A stretch of 64,000 nucleotides of DNA from positions 2,950,001 through 3,014,000 of the forward strand of contig NZ_CP083376.1 of NCBI RefSeq assembly GCF_020042665.1, read 5' to 3'. The notes under the pieces were generated by a model. The model did no database searches. It saw only the letters and a program-made list of their open reading frames with translations, and was not told the origin of the DNA. This document shows positions 28,348 to 41,422 of the stretch, piece after piece. Source of the stretch: Pseudoxanthomonas sp. X-1. Lineage in GTDB: Bacteria; Pseudomonadota; Gammaproteobacteria; Xanthomonadales; Xanthomonadaceae. Each line of letters starts with the position of its first letter. Positions within the stretch are counted from its first letter, which is position 1. A program made the position numbers and the translations under genes.

Positions 28348-29298
28348 TCAGGCCGTGGCCCGCAGGCGTTCGGCGGACAGCAGCTGGCGTGCATGGGCGG
28401 CATCGCGCTGCATCTGCTCGGTCAGCGCCTCCAGCCCATCGAACTTTTCCTCGTCACGCAGCTTGGCGACGAATTCCACGCGCAGGTGGCGCCCGTAGAG
28501 GTCGCCGCTGAAGTCGAACAGGTGCGCCTCCAGCAGCGGCTCCACGCCCTCCACGGTGGGCCGGGTGCCGAAGCTGGACACCGACGGCCAGGGCCGCTCG
28601 GTCAGCCCATGCACCCAGGTCGCGTAGATGCCGCTGAGCGCCGGCGTCTTGGGAAAGCGCAGGTTGGCGGTCGGGAAGCCCAGCGTGCGACCCAGCTGCT
28701 TGCCGCGCACGACCCGCCCGCCGATGGCGTAAGGATGTCCGAGCAGGCGCTGTGCGTGGAGGAAATCGCCCTGGCGCAGCGCGGCGCGGATGCGGGTGGA
28801 GGACACGCGCTCGCCATCGGCGCAGTGCACCGGCTCGATCTGGCCGGCAGCGAACCCCAGTTCCGCGCCCATGGCCTGCAACAAGGCCACGTCGCCGCCG
28901 CGCTTGTGGCCGAAGCGGAACTCCGGCCCGATCCACACCTCGCGCGCGGCCAGGCGCCCGACCAACAGGGTGTGCACGAAATCCTGCGCCGACATCGCGG
29001 TCATGCGCCGGTTGAAGCGCAGCAGGCCAATGCGGTCGGCCCCGCCCTGCAGCAGGCCCTCGACCTTGGCCCGCGGCAGGCTCAGGCGCGGCGGCGGATC
29101 CTGGGGCTGGAAGAACTCGCGCGGCAGCGGTTCGAAACTCACCGCCACCAGCGGCAGCCCCAGCGCGCGGGCGCGCGCCTGGGCATGGCGCAGCAGCGCA
29201 CGGTGGCCAAGGTGCAGGCCATCGAAGGCGCCGATGCACACCACGCTGCCACCCGGGGTCAGTACCCCGCCTTCGATGTCACGGAACAGCCTGCTCAT
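28348..29298 (-). CDS. ribF: Bifunctional riboflavin kinase / FAD synthetase
   Basis: A 316-residue enzyme converting riboflavin to FMN and then FAD. The N-terminal FAD synthetase nucleotidyltransferase domain has GAFDGLHLGHRALL (HxGH-type), and SSTRIRAALRQGDF is also present. The C-terminal flavokinase domain contains GRTLGFPTANL and the DFSGDLYG motif. The ATG at 29298 before SRLFRDIEGG was chosen on family N-terminus; the frame is open further upstream without support. It sits between murJ and ileS on the same strand. Confidence 0.95.
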   Translation of the reverse strand: MSRLFRDIEGGVLTPGGSVVCIGAFDGLHLGHRALLRHAQARARALGLPLVAVSFEPLPREFFQPQDPPPRLSLPRAKVEGLLQGGADRIGLLRFNRRMTAMSAQDFVHTLLVGRLAAREVWIGPEFRFGHKRGGDVALLQAMGAELGFAAGQIEPVHCADGERVSSTRIRAALRQGDFLHAQRLLGHPYAIGGRVVRGKQLGRTLGFPTANLRFPKTPALSGIYATWVHGLTERPWPSVSSFGTRPTVEGVEPLLEAHLFDFSGDLYGRHLRVEFVAKLRDEEKFDGLEALTEQMQRDAAHARQLLSAERLRATA

Positions 29299-29410
29299 CG
29301 GGTATCGGACGATCGGGCGGCCACGGGAGGCCGCCGCGGAAATCTCTGGGGAAACCCGTGAAGTATAGCCGCCGGGCGCAGGCGCAAGGCCTCGAAGCCC
29401 ATCGCACGCG

Positions 29411-31018
29411 CTAGTGCCCACGCAGGTCGCGCGGGCGCAGGCCCAGCGCGACCTGCACCGCGCCGTAGGTGACCGCGCCGGCGGCGACCAGGCCCAGCAG
29501 ACCGGCCACGCGCGTCGTCTTGGGCAGCACGGTGAAATCGGGCAGCCAGGACAGGCCGGCGCCGACCACGGCGGCCATCGCCGCGCAGGCCAACACCAGC
29601 CGCAGGACGAACCCGCCCCACCCCGCCTTGCGCTGGTACACGCCGGCGCGACGCAGCCAGATCCACAGCAGGCCCAGGTTGATGTAGCTGGCCACCGCGC
29701 TGGCGATGCCCAGGGCCAGGTGCAGGCCCGGCGTCCGCGCCAGCGCCTCGGTCACGCCCAGCGCACGCACCTCCGGCGTGACCATCAGCTGGTACAGCAG
29801 CGCCAGAAACAGCAGGTTCAGCACCATGTTGGACACCAGGGCCACGATGCCGGCGCGCACCGGCGTGGTCGTGTCCTGGCGCGCGTAGAAGGCCGGCAGC
29901 ACGATCTTGAGCAGGGCGAAGGCCGGCAGGCCGAAGCTCAGCCCGAACACCGACATGGCCGCCATGTGGGTATCGAAGGCGGTGAACTTGCCGTACTGGA
30001 ACAGCGTGGCCACCAGCGGCACGCTCAGCAGCATCAGCCCCACCGCCGCCGGCACGGCGATCAGCAGGGTCGTGCGCAGGCCCCAGTCCAGCGCCGCCGA
30101 GAACCCGGCGGCGTCGGTCTTGACGTGGTGGCGCGAGAGCGCGGGCAGGATCACCGTGCCCAGCGCCACGCCGAACACGCCCAGCGGCAGCTCCAGGAAG
30201 CGGTCGGCCTGGGAGAGCCAGCTCTGCGAGCCGGCGAACAGGAACGAGGCGATCACCGTATCGAGCAGCAGGTTGATCTGCGCCACCGAGGAGCCGAACA
30301 GGGTCGGCACCATCAGCCGCAGCACGCGGCGCACGTCCGGATGCGACCAGCCCCAGCGCGGCAGGGTCAGCAGGTCGATCCCGCGCAGCGCCGGCAGCTG
30401 GAACAGCAGCTGCAGCGCGCCGGCCGCCAGCACCGCCCAGCCCAGCGCCAGGATCGACATGCCCATCAGCGGCGCCAGCCACAGCGCGCCGGCGATCATG
30501 CACAGGTTGAGGATCACCGGCGTCAGCGCCGGGATCGCGAAGCGGTTGAAGCTGTTCAGCGCCCCGCCCGCCAGCGCGGTCAGCGAGACGAACAGCAGGA
30601 ACGGGAAGGTCAGCCGCAGCAGGTCCACGATCAGGCCGAACTTGACCGCGTCGTCGGCCGAGCCGGGATTGAACACCAGCGCCACCTGCGGGGTGAAGAT
30701 CAGCCCCAGCGCGGTGACCACCAGCAGCACCCCGCCCAGCGTGCCCGACACGCTGGCCATCAGCGCGCGCAGGTCGGCGTGCGGCCGGGTCTCCTTGACC
30801 TCGGTGAACACGGGCACGAAGGCCGTCGAGAACGAGCCTTCGGCGAACAGCCGGCGCAGGAAGTTGGGGATGCGGAACGCCACCCAGAACGCGTCGGTGA
30901 CCGCATTGGCGCCGAAGCTGGCGGCGATGGCCTGGTCGCGCACAAGTCCCAGCACCCGCGAGATCATGGTCATGCTGCTGAACGACAGCAGCCCCTTCAG
31001 CATCTTCGGCGTGCTCAC
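29411..31018 (-). CDS. murJ: Lipid II flippase
   Basis: A 535-residue MOP-superfamily integral membrane protein (about 14 helices) that flips lipid II across the inner membrane for peptidoglycan synthesis. The N-terminus LLSFSSMTMISRVLGLVRD and the region FRIPNFLRRLFAEGSFSTAF are family hallmarks. The GTG at 31018 matches the usual start. It is divergent from rpsT, a conserved arrangement in related genomes. Confidence 0.95.
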   Translation of the reverse strand: MSTPKMLKGLLSFSSMTMISRVLGLVRDQAIAASFGANAVTDAFWVAFRIPNFLRRLFAEGSFSTAFVPVFTEVKETRPHADLRALMASVSGTLGGVLLVVTALGLIFTPQVALVFNPGSADDAVKFGLIVDLLRLTFPFLLFVSLTALAGGALNSFNRFAIPALTPVILNLCMIAGALWLAPLMGMSILALGWAVLAAGALQLLFQLPALRGIDLLTLPRWGWSHPDVRRVLRLMVPTLFGSSVAQINLLLDTVIASFLFAGSQSWLSQADRFLELPLGVFGVALGTVILPALSRHHVKTDAAGFSAALDWGLRTTLLIAVPAAVGLMLLSVPLVATLFQYGKFTAFDTHMAAMSVFGLSFGLPAFALLKIVLPAFYARQDTTTPVRAGIVALVSNMVLNLLFLALLYQLMVTPEVRALGVTEALARTPGLHLALGIASAVASYINLGLLWIWLRRAGVYQRKAGWGGFVLRLVLACAAMAAVVGAGLSWLPDFTVLPKTTRVAGLLGLVAAGAVTYGAVQVALGLRPRDLRGH

Positions 31019-31039
31019 GCCCTACCCCAGCCGCCGTGG

Positions 31040-31068
31040 TTGACGCAAGTCTTTGAACAGCCCATAAT
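31040..31068 (+). promoter_or_regulatory. Sigma-70 promoter of rpsT
   Basis: TTGACG (31040-31045) and CATAAT (31063-31068) are separated by 17 bp and lie 55 bp before the rpsT start. This is one of the cleanest consensus promoters in the window. Confidence 0.8.
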
Positions 31069-31122
31069 TTCCCGTTCGTTTTTCCGCCCGCCGTCAACCC
31101 CAAGTCTTCTCAGGATCCCAAC

Positions 31123-31392
31123 GTGGCCAATATCAAGTCCGCCAAGAAGCGCGCCAAGCAGACCGTCGTGCGCAATGCGCGCAACGTCGCTCAGCGCTCC
31201 ATGCTGCGCACCGCCGTCAAGAAAGTCATCAAGGCGCTGGACGCCAACGACGCCGCCGGCGCCGAAGCCGCCTTCGCTACCGCCCAGCCGCTGCTGGACC
31301 GTTTCAGCTCGCGTGGCCTGATCCACAAGAACAAGGCCGCCCGTCACAAGAGCCGCCTCACCGCGCGCATCAAGGCCCTCAAGGCCGCTTGA
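31123..31392 (+). CDS. rpsT: 30S ribosomal protein S20
   Basis: An 89-residue, highly basic small-subunit protein that binds 16S rRNA. The N-terminus [12 protein letters not shown] and the C-terminal region [18 protein letters not shown] are typical of S20. It starts at GTG, preceded by a weak AGGAT. It is monocistronic, with its own promoter and terminator. Rare start codons are common in rpsT genes and relate to S20 autoregulation in E. coli. Confidence 0.97.
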   Translation: MANIKSAKKRAKQTVVRNARNVAQRSMLRTAVKKVIKALDANDAAGAEAAFATAQPLLDRFSSRGLIHKNKAARHKSRLTARIKALKAA

Positions 31393-31419
31393 CGCTCCAC
31401 TGACGGCAAGGGCAACAGG

Positions 31420-31444
31420 AAACCCGGCTCCGGCCGGGTTTTTT
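31420..31444 (+). terminator. Terminator of rpsT
   Basis: Stem AACCCGGC/GCCGGGTT-type with a short loop, followed by T6, 28 bp after the stop codon. Confidence 0.85.
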
Positions 31445-31613
31445 GTTGCCTGCGCTTGCGCCGTGGTGATCGCATGGACGGCGCGCCGCGCGCCGGCGAT
31501 CGTCGCGCGGCCCGGCCTGCGGGCGGCAGTAAGCACCGCGCGGGCATCGCCGCCAGCGCGTGAAGCCCTACCGGGAAGGAAGACGCCCAAGGCGGCGCGG
31601 TCCGCGTCCGGAC

Positions 31614-32841
<1,228 letters not shown>

Positions 32842-32868
32842 CGAAAAACCCCGCCGAAGCGGGGCTTT
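32842..32868 (-). terminator. Terminator of rplU-rpmA
   Basis: Minus-strand stem GCCCCGC/GCGGGGT closed by a TTCG tetraloop, followed by T5. It lies about 25 bp beyond the rpmA stop. Confidence 0.85.
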
Positions 32869-32890
32869 CGCGACGCAGCGACGCGAAGGC

Positions 32891-33151
32891 TCAGCCCTCG
32901 GTCACCACGCTCACGGTGCGACGCTTGGCCGCGCCCTTGACCGAGAAATCGACCTTGCCGTCGACCAGCGCGAACAGCGTGTGGTCGCGGCCCAGGCCGA
33001 CGCCCGGACCCGGGTGGAACTGCGTGCCGCGCTGGCGGACGATGATGTTGCCGGCTTCGATCGCCTGGCCACCATAGACCTTCACGCCCAGCATCTTCGG
33101 GTTGGAGTCGCGGCCGTTGCGCGAAGAACCTACGCCCTTTTTGTGTGCCAT
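32891..33151 (-). CDS. rpmA: 50S ribosomal protein L27
   Basis: An 86-residue large-subunit protein near the peptidyl-transferase centre. The N-terminus [18 protein letters not shown] and the region [13 protein letters not shown] are diagnostic. The start retains the short gammaproteobacterial form without the cleaved N-terminal extension seen in Firmicutes. Cotranscribed with rplU, 12 bp apart. Confidence 0.97.
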   Translation of the reverse strand: MAHKKGVGSSRNGRDSNPKMLGVKVYGGQAIEAGNIIVRQRGTQFHPGPGVGLGRDHTLFALVDGKVDFSVKGAAKRRTVSVVTEG

Positions 33152-33163
33152 GACTTGCGCTCC

Positions 33164-33487
33164 TTACTTGTTGTCGCCGGAAGCGTTGATTCCGGTGATC
33201 TCGATTTCGGTGTAGTGCTGCCGGTGACCCTGGTGCTTCATGTGGTGCTTGCGGCGGCGGAACTTGATGATCTTCACCTTGTCGGCGCGGCCGTGCGACT
33301 TGACCGTCGCGGTGACCGTGGCGCCCTTCAGCGCGTCGCCCAGCTTGATGCCGTCGTCGCTGCCGAGCATCAGCAGGGTGTCGAAGGTGATGGCCTTGCC
33401 GGCTTCGGCGTCGAGCTTCTCCACGCGCAGGGTCTCGCCCTGCATGACGCGGTATTGCTTGCCGCCCGTGACCAGAACTGCGTACAT
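33164..33487 (-). CDS. rplU: 50S ribosomal protein L21
   Basis: A 107-residue protein binding 23S rRNA. It begins [14 protein letters not shown] and contains [19 protein letters not shown], both typical of L21. The ATG at 33487 has GAGGA upstream and matches the family start; the longer open frame is not used. First gene of rplU-rpmA. Confidence 0.97.
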   Translation of the reverse strand: MYAVLVTGGKQYRVMQGETLRVEKLDAEAGKAITFDTLLMLGSDDGIKLGDALKGATVTATVKSHGRADKVKIIKFRRRKHHMKHQGHRQHYTEIEITGINASGDNK

Positions 33488-33562
33488 GGGTGCTTCCTCT
33501 TGTGTTGGCTTTTCGTAGTTATTCTCATGCCTGCCGCCCATCGAGGGGCGGACAGAAGCGGA

Positions 33563-33591
33563 ATGATAGCCGGATCAGTGACTTGGAGCAA
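33563..33591 (-). promoter_or_regulatory. Candidate sigma-70 promoter of rplU-rpmA
   Basis: On the minus strand, TTGCTC (33591-33586) and TATCAT (33568-33563) are separated by 17 bp, about 75 bp upstream of the rplU start. Confidence 0.6.
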
Positions 33592-33760
33592 GTCACCCCA
33601 TGCCGTGACCGCCGGCGGTCCCCGCGGGTCGTCCGGCCGTCCCGGGCCCTTCCGAAATCCGTCAATTGCCCCCATACAGGGGACTCGCTAGGCTGACCGA
33701 TTCGCGACGGATCGACACGCGCCGGCGCTCCCCCTCCTGCACAGGCCAGACCCCCCAGGC

Positions 33761-36717
<2,957 letters not shown>

Positions 36718-36718
<1 letters not shown>

Positions 36719-37146
36719 TGAACGAAGCGACCGATACCCCCATCCCGCGCAAGGTCCTGGCGCGCGTGCCGATCTCCGTGCGCTGGCGCGACATGGATGC
36801 CTACGGCCACGTCAACAACGCCAAGTACATCTCCTACCTGGAGGAAGCGCGCGTGCGCTGGCTGCACGGCGTCACCGGCGGCCAGACGATGGGCAGCGGC
36901 ATCTCGCCGGTGGTGGCCAATACCGACGTCAACTATCGCCGCCCGATCGTGTGGCCCAACGACATCGTGGTCGAGCTGTTCGTCGAGCGCCTGGGCAATT
37001 CCAGCGTCACCATCGGCCATCGCATCGTGGCGGACAACGACGACACGGTGCTCTACTCCGATGGCCACGTGGTGGTGGTGTGGATCGACACGGCCACCGG
37101 CAAGAGCGCGCCGATCCCCGACGCGGTGCGCCAGGCCAGCGTCTGA
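36718..37146 (+). CDS. Acyl-CoA thioesterase, 4-hydroxybenzoyl-CoA thioesterase type
   Basis: A 142-residue hotdog-fold thioesterase. The family motif RWRDMDAYGHVNNAKYISYLEEAR carries the catalytic Asp region of the 4HBT/YbgC group. The start shares one base with the uvrA stop, so it is probably translated by coupling. It precedes an enoyl-CoA hydratase-like gene, which suggests a role in acyl-CoA turnover. The substrate is unknown. Confidence 0.9.
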
Positions 37147-37220
37147 CGCCGAAGCCCTATCCATACCTCGCCGCACGGGCCGCTATCATGCGGGCCCGTT
37201 GCATTTCCAGGAGGCGCACG

Positions 37221-38012
37221 ATGTCCGAGCTGGTCCAGGTCCTGTCCCATGGTGCCGTGCGCGAACTGCGGCTGGCGCGGCCGCCGGTCAACGCGCTCGA
37301 CGATGCGCTGATGCGGGCGCTGCGGCGCGCGCTCGAGGACAGCTTCGCCGATGCCCGGGTCGCCGGCGTGGTGCTGTCGGGCAACGAGCGGGTGTTCAGC
37401 GGCGGATTGGACGTGCCGCACCTGATCTCGCACGGACAGGATCGCGACGCGCTGCGCGCGACATGGTCGGCCTTCCTCGGCTTGGCCGGCGTGATCGCCG
37501 CCGCGCCCGTGCCGGTCGCCACCGCGCTGACCGGCCACGCGCCGGCCGGCGGCTGCGTGCTGGCGCTGTGCAGCGACTACCGGGTGATGTGCCGCAGCGC
37601 TGATGCGGCGCGTCCGCTGCAGATCGGCCTCAACGAGACCCAGGTCGGCCTGGCGGTGCCCGACGGCATCCAGCACCTGATGCGCCGCGTGATCGGCGCC
37701 CACCAGGCGAGCCTGCTGGTCGTGCCCGGGGCCATGGTCAGCGCCGAGCATGCGCTGCGCATCGGCCTGGTCGACGCGCTCGCCGACGATGCGCAGGCCA
37801 CGGTCGAACATGCGGTGCAGTGGCTGCACGGGCTGGCGCGCCTGCCGCAGACGCCGCTGCGCAGGACCCGCGCGATCGCCCGCGCCGACATCATCGCGGC
37901 GCTGGAGACGGTGGTGCTGGAGGAGTTCATCGAGCAGTGGTTCGGCCCGGACACCCAGGCCGCCCTGCAGGCGATGGCCGCGCGGCTCAGCAGGTCGCCA
38001 CCGGCCGCGTAG
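37221..38012 (+). CDS. Enoyl-CoA hydratase/isomerase family protein
   Basis: A 263-residue crotonase-fold protein. The oxyanion-hole regions NERVFSGGLDVPHL and GHAPAGGCVLALCSDYRVM are present. The two usual catalytic glutamates of hydratases are not clear: the position after GLNETQVG retains one acidic residue, so an isomerase-like activity is possible. The ATG at 37221 has AGGAGG 7 nt upstream and was preferred over a longer open frame. Its last 26 bp overlap the convergent sulfurtransferase gene. Confidence 0.85.
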   Translation: MSELVQVLSHGAVRELRLARPPVNALDDALMRALRRALEDSFADARVAGVVLSGNERVFSGGLDVPHLISHGQDRDALRATWSAFLGLAGVIAAAPVPVATALTGHAPAGGCVLALCSDYRVMCRSADAARPLQIGLNETQVGLAVPDGIQHLMRRVIGAHQASLLVVPGAMVSAEHALRIGLVDALADDAQATVEHAVQWLHGLARLPQTPLRRTRAIARADIIAALETVVLEEFIEQWFGPDTQAALQAMAARLSRSPPAA

Positions 38013-38841
38013 GGTCGGCGATCCAGCCGCTCCAGGAGCCGGCATAGAGCTTCGGCCCGGGCAGGCCGGCGTGTTCGAACGCCAGCAGCAGATGGCAGGC
38101 GGTCACCCCCGAACCGCACATCAGCACCGCATCGCCGGGCGCGTGCGGGCCGAGCAGCGCGAGCAACTCCAGCCGCAGGGCCTGCGGATCGCGGAAGCGG
38201 CCGTCGACCAGGTTGTCCTGGAACGGGCGGTTGACCGCGCCGGGGACATGGCCGGCGACGCGATCGACCTGCTCCTGCTGGCCGCTGTAGCGCGCGAAGG
38301 CACGCGCGTCGATCAGCCAGCCCGGCGCCTCGGACAGGCGCGCGGCGACCTGGGCGGCATCGACGATGCGCGTGCGGTCGAAGTGGCCCGGATACGGCGG
38401 CAGCGATGCCGGCGCGGGCGCCACCTCGGTCTCCGGCAGGCCGGCGGTGCGCCACGCGGACAGGCCACCGTCGAGCACCGCCACCCGCGCATGGCCCAGC
38501 AGGCGCAACAGCCACCACAGGCGCGCGGCGGCCATGCCGCCGTCGCCGGCGTCGTAGACCACCACCTGATGCTGGGGCGCGATGCCCCAGCGCCCCAGCG
38601 CGGCCTTGAACGCCTCCTCGTCCGGCAGCGGATGCCGGCCCTGCCCGTCCGCGATGCGCGAGAGGTCGGACAGGTCTTCGTTGAGATCGGCGAAGACCGC
38701 GTGCGGCAGATGCGACTGCGCGTAGCCGGCGCGGCCGGCGGCCGGGTCGGTCAACACGAAGCGGGCATCGACCAGGCGCAGGTCCGGGTCGTGCAGATGC
38801 AGCAGCAGGAGCGTGGGGTCGACCAGGGTGGTCCAGTTCAT
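37987..38841 (-). CDS. Rhodanese-type sulfurtransferase (thiosulfate/3-mercaptopyruvate)
   Basis: A 284-residue protein with tandem rhodanese domains, only the second catalytic. The active-site loop MCGSGVTACH matches the CG(S/T)GVTA motif of 3-mercaptopyruvate sulfurtransferases. The first domain has VVVYDAGDGGMAAARLWWLL. It transfers sulfur from mercaptopyruvate or thiosulfate to acceptors such as cyanide or thioredoxin. The ATG at 38841 overlaps the upstream Nudix gene stop (ATGA), so the two are likely cotranslated. Confidence 0.92.
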   Translation of the reverse strand: MNWTTLVDPTLLLLHLHDPDLRLVDARFVLTDPAAGRAGYAQSHLPHAVFADLNEDLSDLSRIADGQGRHPLPDEEAFKAALGRWGIAPQHQVVVYDAGDGGMAAARLWWLLRLLGHARVAVLDGGLSAWRTAGLPETEVAPAPASLPPYPGHFDRTRIVDAAQVAARLSEAPGWLIDARAFARYSGQQEQVDRVAGHVPGAVNRPFQDNLVDGRFRDPQALRLELLALLGPHAPGDAVLMCGSGVTACHLLLAFEHAGLPGPKLYAGSWSGWIADPTRPVATC

Positions 38842-39638
38842 GCCACTGCCTCCAGGCGTCGGCGCAGGTTGTAGAGGATGGCCGCGGTCGCGCCCCAGAT
38901 GCGCTGCGCGGCCCAGTCGTATTCCAGCACGGTGCGTGCGCGTCCCTTGAACGACAGCTCCACGCTGCGCAGGTTGCCCGGCGCCATCAGATAGTCCAGC
39001 GGCACTTCGAACACCTCGGCGACCTCGCCGGGGTTGGGCACTGGCACGAACGCCGGATCCACCACCGCCACCACCGGCGTGACCAGGAAGCCGCTGACGG
39101 TAGCCAGTGGATCGAGCAGGCCCAGCGGCTGCACCTGGTGACGCGCCAAGGCGATCTCCTCCTGGCTCTCGCGCAGGGCGGCGTCGATGGCATCGGCATC
39201 GCCCGGGTCCACGCGACCGCCCGGGAAGCTCACCTGGCCGCCGTGGTGGCGCAGATCGTCATGGCGGCGGGTCAGCAGCACGGTCGTGCCGGCGGCGCGC
39301 GGCACCAGCCCGGCCAGCACCGCGGCGGCCGCGCTCGGAGCGGTCCTGGGCAGGTCGTCGAGTTCGGCCTGGTTCCAGCCGCGCGTGACCGGCGCCGCGT
39401 CCAGCGGATGCAGCGCGCGCTGCAGCTGCGGGTACTCGGGCAACAGCGCGGGAAGATCGGAAGGCATGCGACGCAGCGGCAGACGGTTCATCAAGGCCAG
39501 ACGCGCATCATCGCCCATCCGCGCCCAGCCGGCGATTTCATCCAGCGTGCGCAGGCAGCCCGCGCACAGCCCGTCGGCGCGCATGCGGCACACGCCGATA
39601 CACGGCGACAGCAGGCTGGGGGCGGAGGCGGCAGACAT
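38838..39638 (-). CDS. DUF1289 - Nudix (CoA pyrophosphatase) fusion protein
   Basis: 266 residues in two parts. Residues 1-60 match DUF1289, with SPCIGVCRMRADGLCAGC, three or four cysteines and RTLDEIAGWARM, a probable metal-binding module. The rest is a UPF0035/NudL-type CoA pyrophosphatase: LLTRRHDDLRHHGGQVSFPG, then GGRVDPGDADAIDAALRE and SQEEIAL (Nudix box). It would hydrolyse CoA or acyl-CoA to 4'-phosphopantetheine and ADP. The ATG at 39638 is needed to include the DUF1289 part. In many genomes these domains are separate genes. Confidence 0.88.
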   Translation of the reverse strand: MSAASAPSLLSPCIGVCRMRADGLCAGCLRTLDEIAGWARMGDDARLALMNRLPLRRMPSDLPALLPEYPQLQRALHPLDAAPVTRGWNQAELDDLPRTAPSAAAAVLAGLVPRAAGTTVLLTRRHDDLRHHGGQVSFPGGRVDPGDADAIDAALRESQEEIALARHQVQPLGLLDPLATVSGFLVTPVVAVVDPAFVPVPNPGEVAEVFEVPLDYLMAPGNLRSVELSFKGRARTVLEYDWAAQRIWGATAAILYNLRRRLEAVA

Positions 39639-39679
39639 GGACGATCGAAGCGGAACGAAGTTTTGGGACGGTTGAAACG

Positions 39680-39708
39680 ACGATGCGCCGGACTGGCCGG
39701 CGCATCGT
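39680..39708 (-). terminator. Hairpin terminator after the FKBP gene
   Basis: Perfect 12-bp arms (ACGATGCGCCGG) around a 5-nt loop, followed on the minus strand by a short T-containing tract. The T-run is weak. Confidence 0.55.
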
Positions 39709-39735
39709 CTGGTCACGCAGCGAATGCGCGAGGGC

Positions 39736-40464
39736 TTACTTGACGCCGACCAGCTTGACGTCGAACACCACGGCCTGGTTGGGGCCGATCGGCGACTGCG
39801 GCGTGTTGCCGTAGGCCTTCTCCGGCGGCAGCACCACTTCCCAGCGCGAGCCGGACGGCATCTGCACCAGCGCATCGCGCAGGCCCGCCAGCGGGATCTC
39901 GCTGACCTTCAGGCTGGCCGGCGGCGGCGGGGTGGTCTGGCCCTGCTGCGGGCTGAAGGTATCGACGAAGGTGCGGCCATCGGCCAGCGAACCCTTGTAC
40001 TGGATGGTCACGGTGCTGGCCTGGGTCGGCTTGGCGCCGCTGCCGGCTTCGACCACGCGGTACTGCACGCCGCCCGGCAGGGACTGCACGCCGGCCTTGG
40101 CCTTGTTCTGCGCCAGGAAAGCGTCGGACTTGGTCTTGTTGGCGGCGGCGGCCTGATCGAACGCGGCCTTGGCCTTGGCCATCTGGCGCGCTTCCATCTG
40201 CTGCACGGCGGTGCGCAGCTGTTCGACCGGAACCGAGGGCTCCTTCTTGGCATAGCCTTCGTTCAAGGCCTTCTGCACGGTGGCCAGATCGACGGACTCG
40301 CCGCTTTCGATCAGGTTACGGCCCAGGTCGTAGCCCAGCGCGTAGCTCAGGGCATTGCGGTCGGGAGCCGGCGTGGAAGCCGGGGCAGTCGAGGTCTGTG
40401 CGGCGGCGGTGCCTGCGGCCAGAGTCATGGCCAGCACGCTGGCGGGAAGCAAACGCAACTTCAT
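39736..40464 (-). CDS. FKBP-type peptidyl-prolyl isomerase, periplasmic (Mip/FkpA-like)
   Basis: A 242-residue exported isomerase. Signal peptide residues 1-22 end in GTAAAQ. The helical dimerisation domain (about residues 35-120) has LSYALGYDLGRNL. The C-terminal FKBP domain has GVQYRVVEAGSG, VTIQYKGSLADGRTFVDTF and GSRWEVVLPPEKAYG. Proteins of this type chaperone outer-membrane proteins and include Mip virulence factors. Its own terminator follows. Confidence 0.93.
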   Translation of the reverse strand: MKLRLLPASVLAMTLAAGTAAAQTSTAPASTPAPDRNALSYALGYDLGRNLIESGESVDLATVQKALNEGYAKKEPSVPVEQLRTAVQQMEARQMAKAKAAFDQAAAANKTKSDAFLAQNKAKAGVQSLPGGVQYRVVEAGSGAKPTQASTVTIQYKGSLADGRTFVDTFSPQQGQTTPPPPASLKVSEIPLAGLRDALVQMPSGSRWEVVLPPEKAYGNTPQSPIGPNQAVVFDVKLVGVK

Positions 40465-40639
40465 GTCTTACAAACCTCCGGGGTTCAAGGGTTGGGTCCA
40501 GCAAGCACTTGCGGCCCAAATGGACGCGCTAGGATAGCCCCCGCCGGACTTAACGGCCAGTGAGGCATGGGCGCGATTGACCGGCCTGCCCGCGGGAAAG
40601 TTCCCGCTTCACCAATTTTTCACGAACTAGGCGTTTTGC

Positions 40640-41422
40640 ATGGCTGAGAACTCCGTTTTGGTCGCCGACGACGGCGCCGTGCGCCGCATCACCGTCCACC
40701 GCCCCGACAAGCTCAACGCGCTCGATGCCGCCACCATCGGCGCCCTGACCGAGGTCTTCCAGGCGGCCGATGCCGATCCTGGCGTGCGCGTGGTGGTGCT
40801 GACCGGGGCCGGGCCCAAGGCGTTCGTGGCCGGGGCCGACATCGCCGGCATGGCCACGATGGACGCGATGGCCGGGCGCGACTTCGGCCTGCGCGGACAG
40901 CGGCTGATGCGCACCATCGAGACCCTGACCAAGCCGGTGATCGCGCGGGTCAACGGCTTCGCCCTGGGGGGCGGGCTGGAGCTGGCGATGGCCTGCCACC
41001 TGCGCATCGCGGCCGAGACCGCCAAGGTCGGGCAGCCGGAAATCAACCTGGGCCTGATCCCCGGCTTCGGCGGCACCCAGCGCCTGCTGCGCCTGGCCGG
41101 GCGCGCGGCAACGCTGGAGCTGTGCCTGCTGGGCGCGCCGATCAGCGCCGTGCGCGCCCTGGAGCTGGGCATCGTCAACGAGGTGGTGTCGCCCGAGGCG
41201 TTGGATGCGCGCGTGGACGCGCTGGCCGCGCAGCTGGCCAACGCCGCGCCGCTGGCGCTGCGCGCGATCCTCGAATCGGTCATCCATGGTGGCGAGTGCG
41301 CGCTGGGCGAAGGCCTGCAGTTCGAAGGCGCGCAGTTCGGGCTGATGTTCGCCACCGCCGACATGCGCGAGGGCACCGCCGCCTTCGTGGAGAAGCGCAA
41401 GCCGCAGTTCTCGGGGCAGTGA
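40640..41422 (+). CDS. Enoyl-CoA hydratase
   Basis: A 260-residue crotonase-family hydratase. The region AFVAGADIAGMATM forms the oxyanion hole, NGFALGGGLELAMACHLRIA the CoA-binding segment, and the catalytic glutamates fall at GGGLELAMAC (Glu) and VGQPEINLGLIPG (Glu). This arrangement is typical of short-chain enoyl-CoA hydratases (beta-oxidation or butanoyl-CoA metabolism). The stop shares bases with the next start (TGATG), forming a three-gene run with the hypothetical gene and nth. Confidence 0.92.
   Translation: MAENSVLVADDGAVRRITVHRPDKLNALDAATIGALTEVFQAADADPGVRVVVLTGAGPKAFVAGADIAGMATMDAMAGRDFGLRGQRLMRTIETLTKPVIARVNGFALGGGLELAMACHLRIAAETAKVGQPEINLGLIPGFGGTQRLLRLAGRAATLELCLLGAPISAVRALELGIVNEVVSPEALDARVDALAAQLANAAPLALRAILESVIHGGECALGEGLQFEGAQFGLMFATADMREGTAAFVEKRKPQFSGQ

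Noticed and set aside
33600..33760. LexA operator upstream of uvrA
   Set aside because: No CTG-N10-CAG or close variant was found in the upstream region.
36951..37220. Extended N-terminus of the crotonase-family protein
   Set aside because: The extension overlaps the thioesterase in another frame, whereas the ATG at 37221 has a strong AGGAGG and fits the family.
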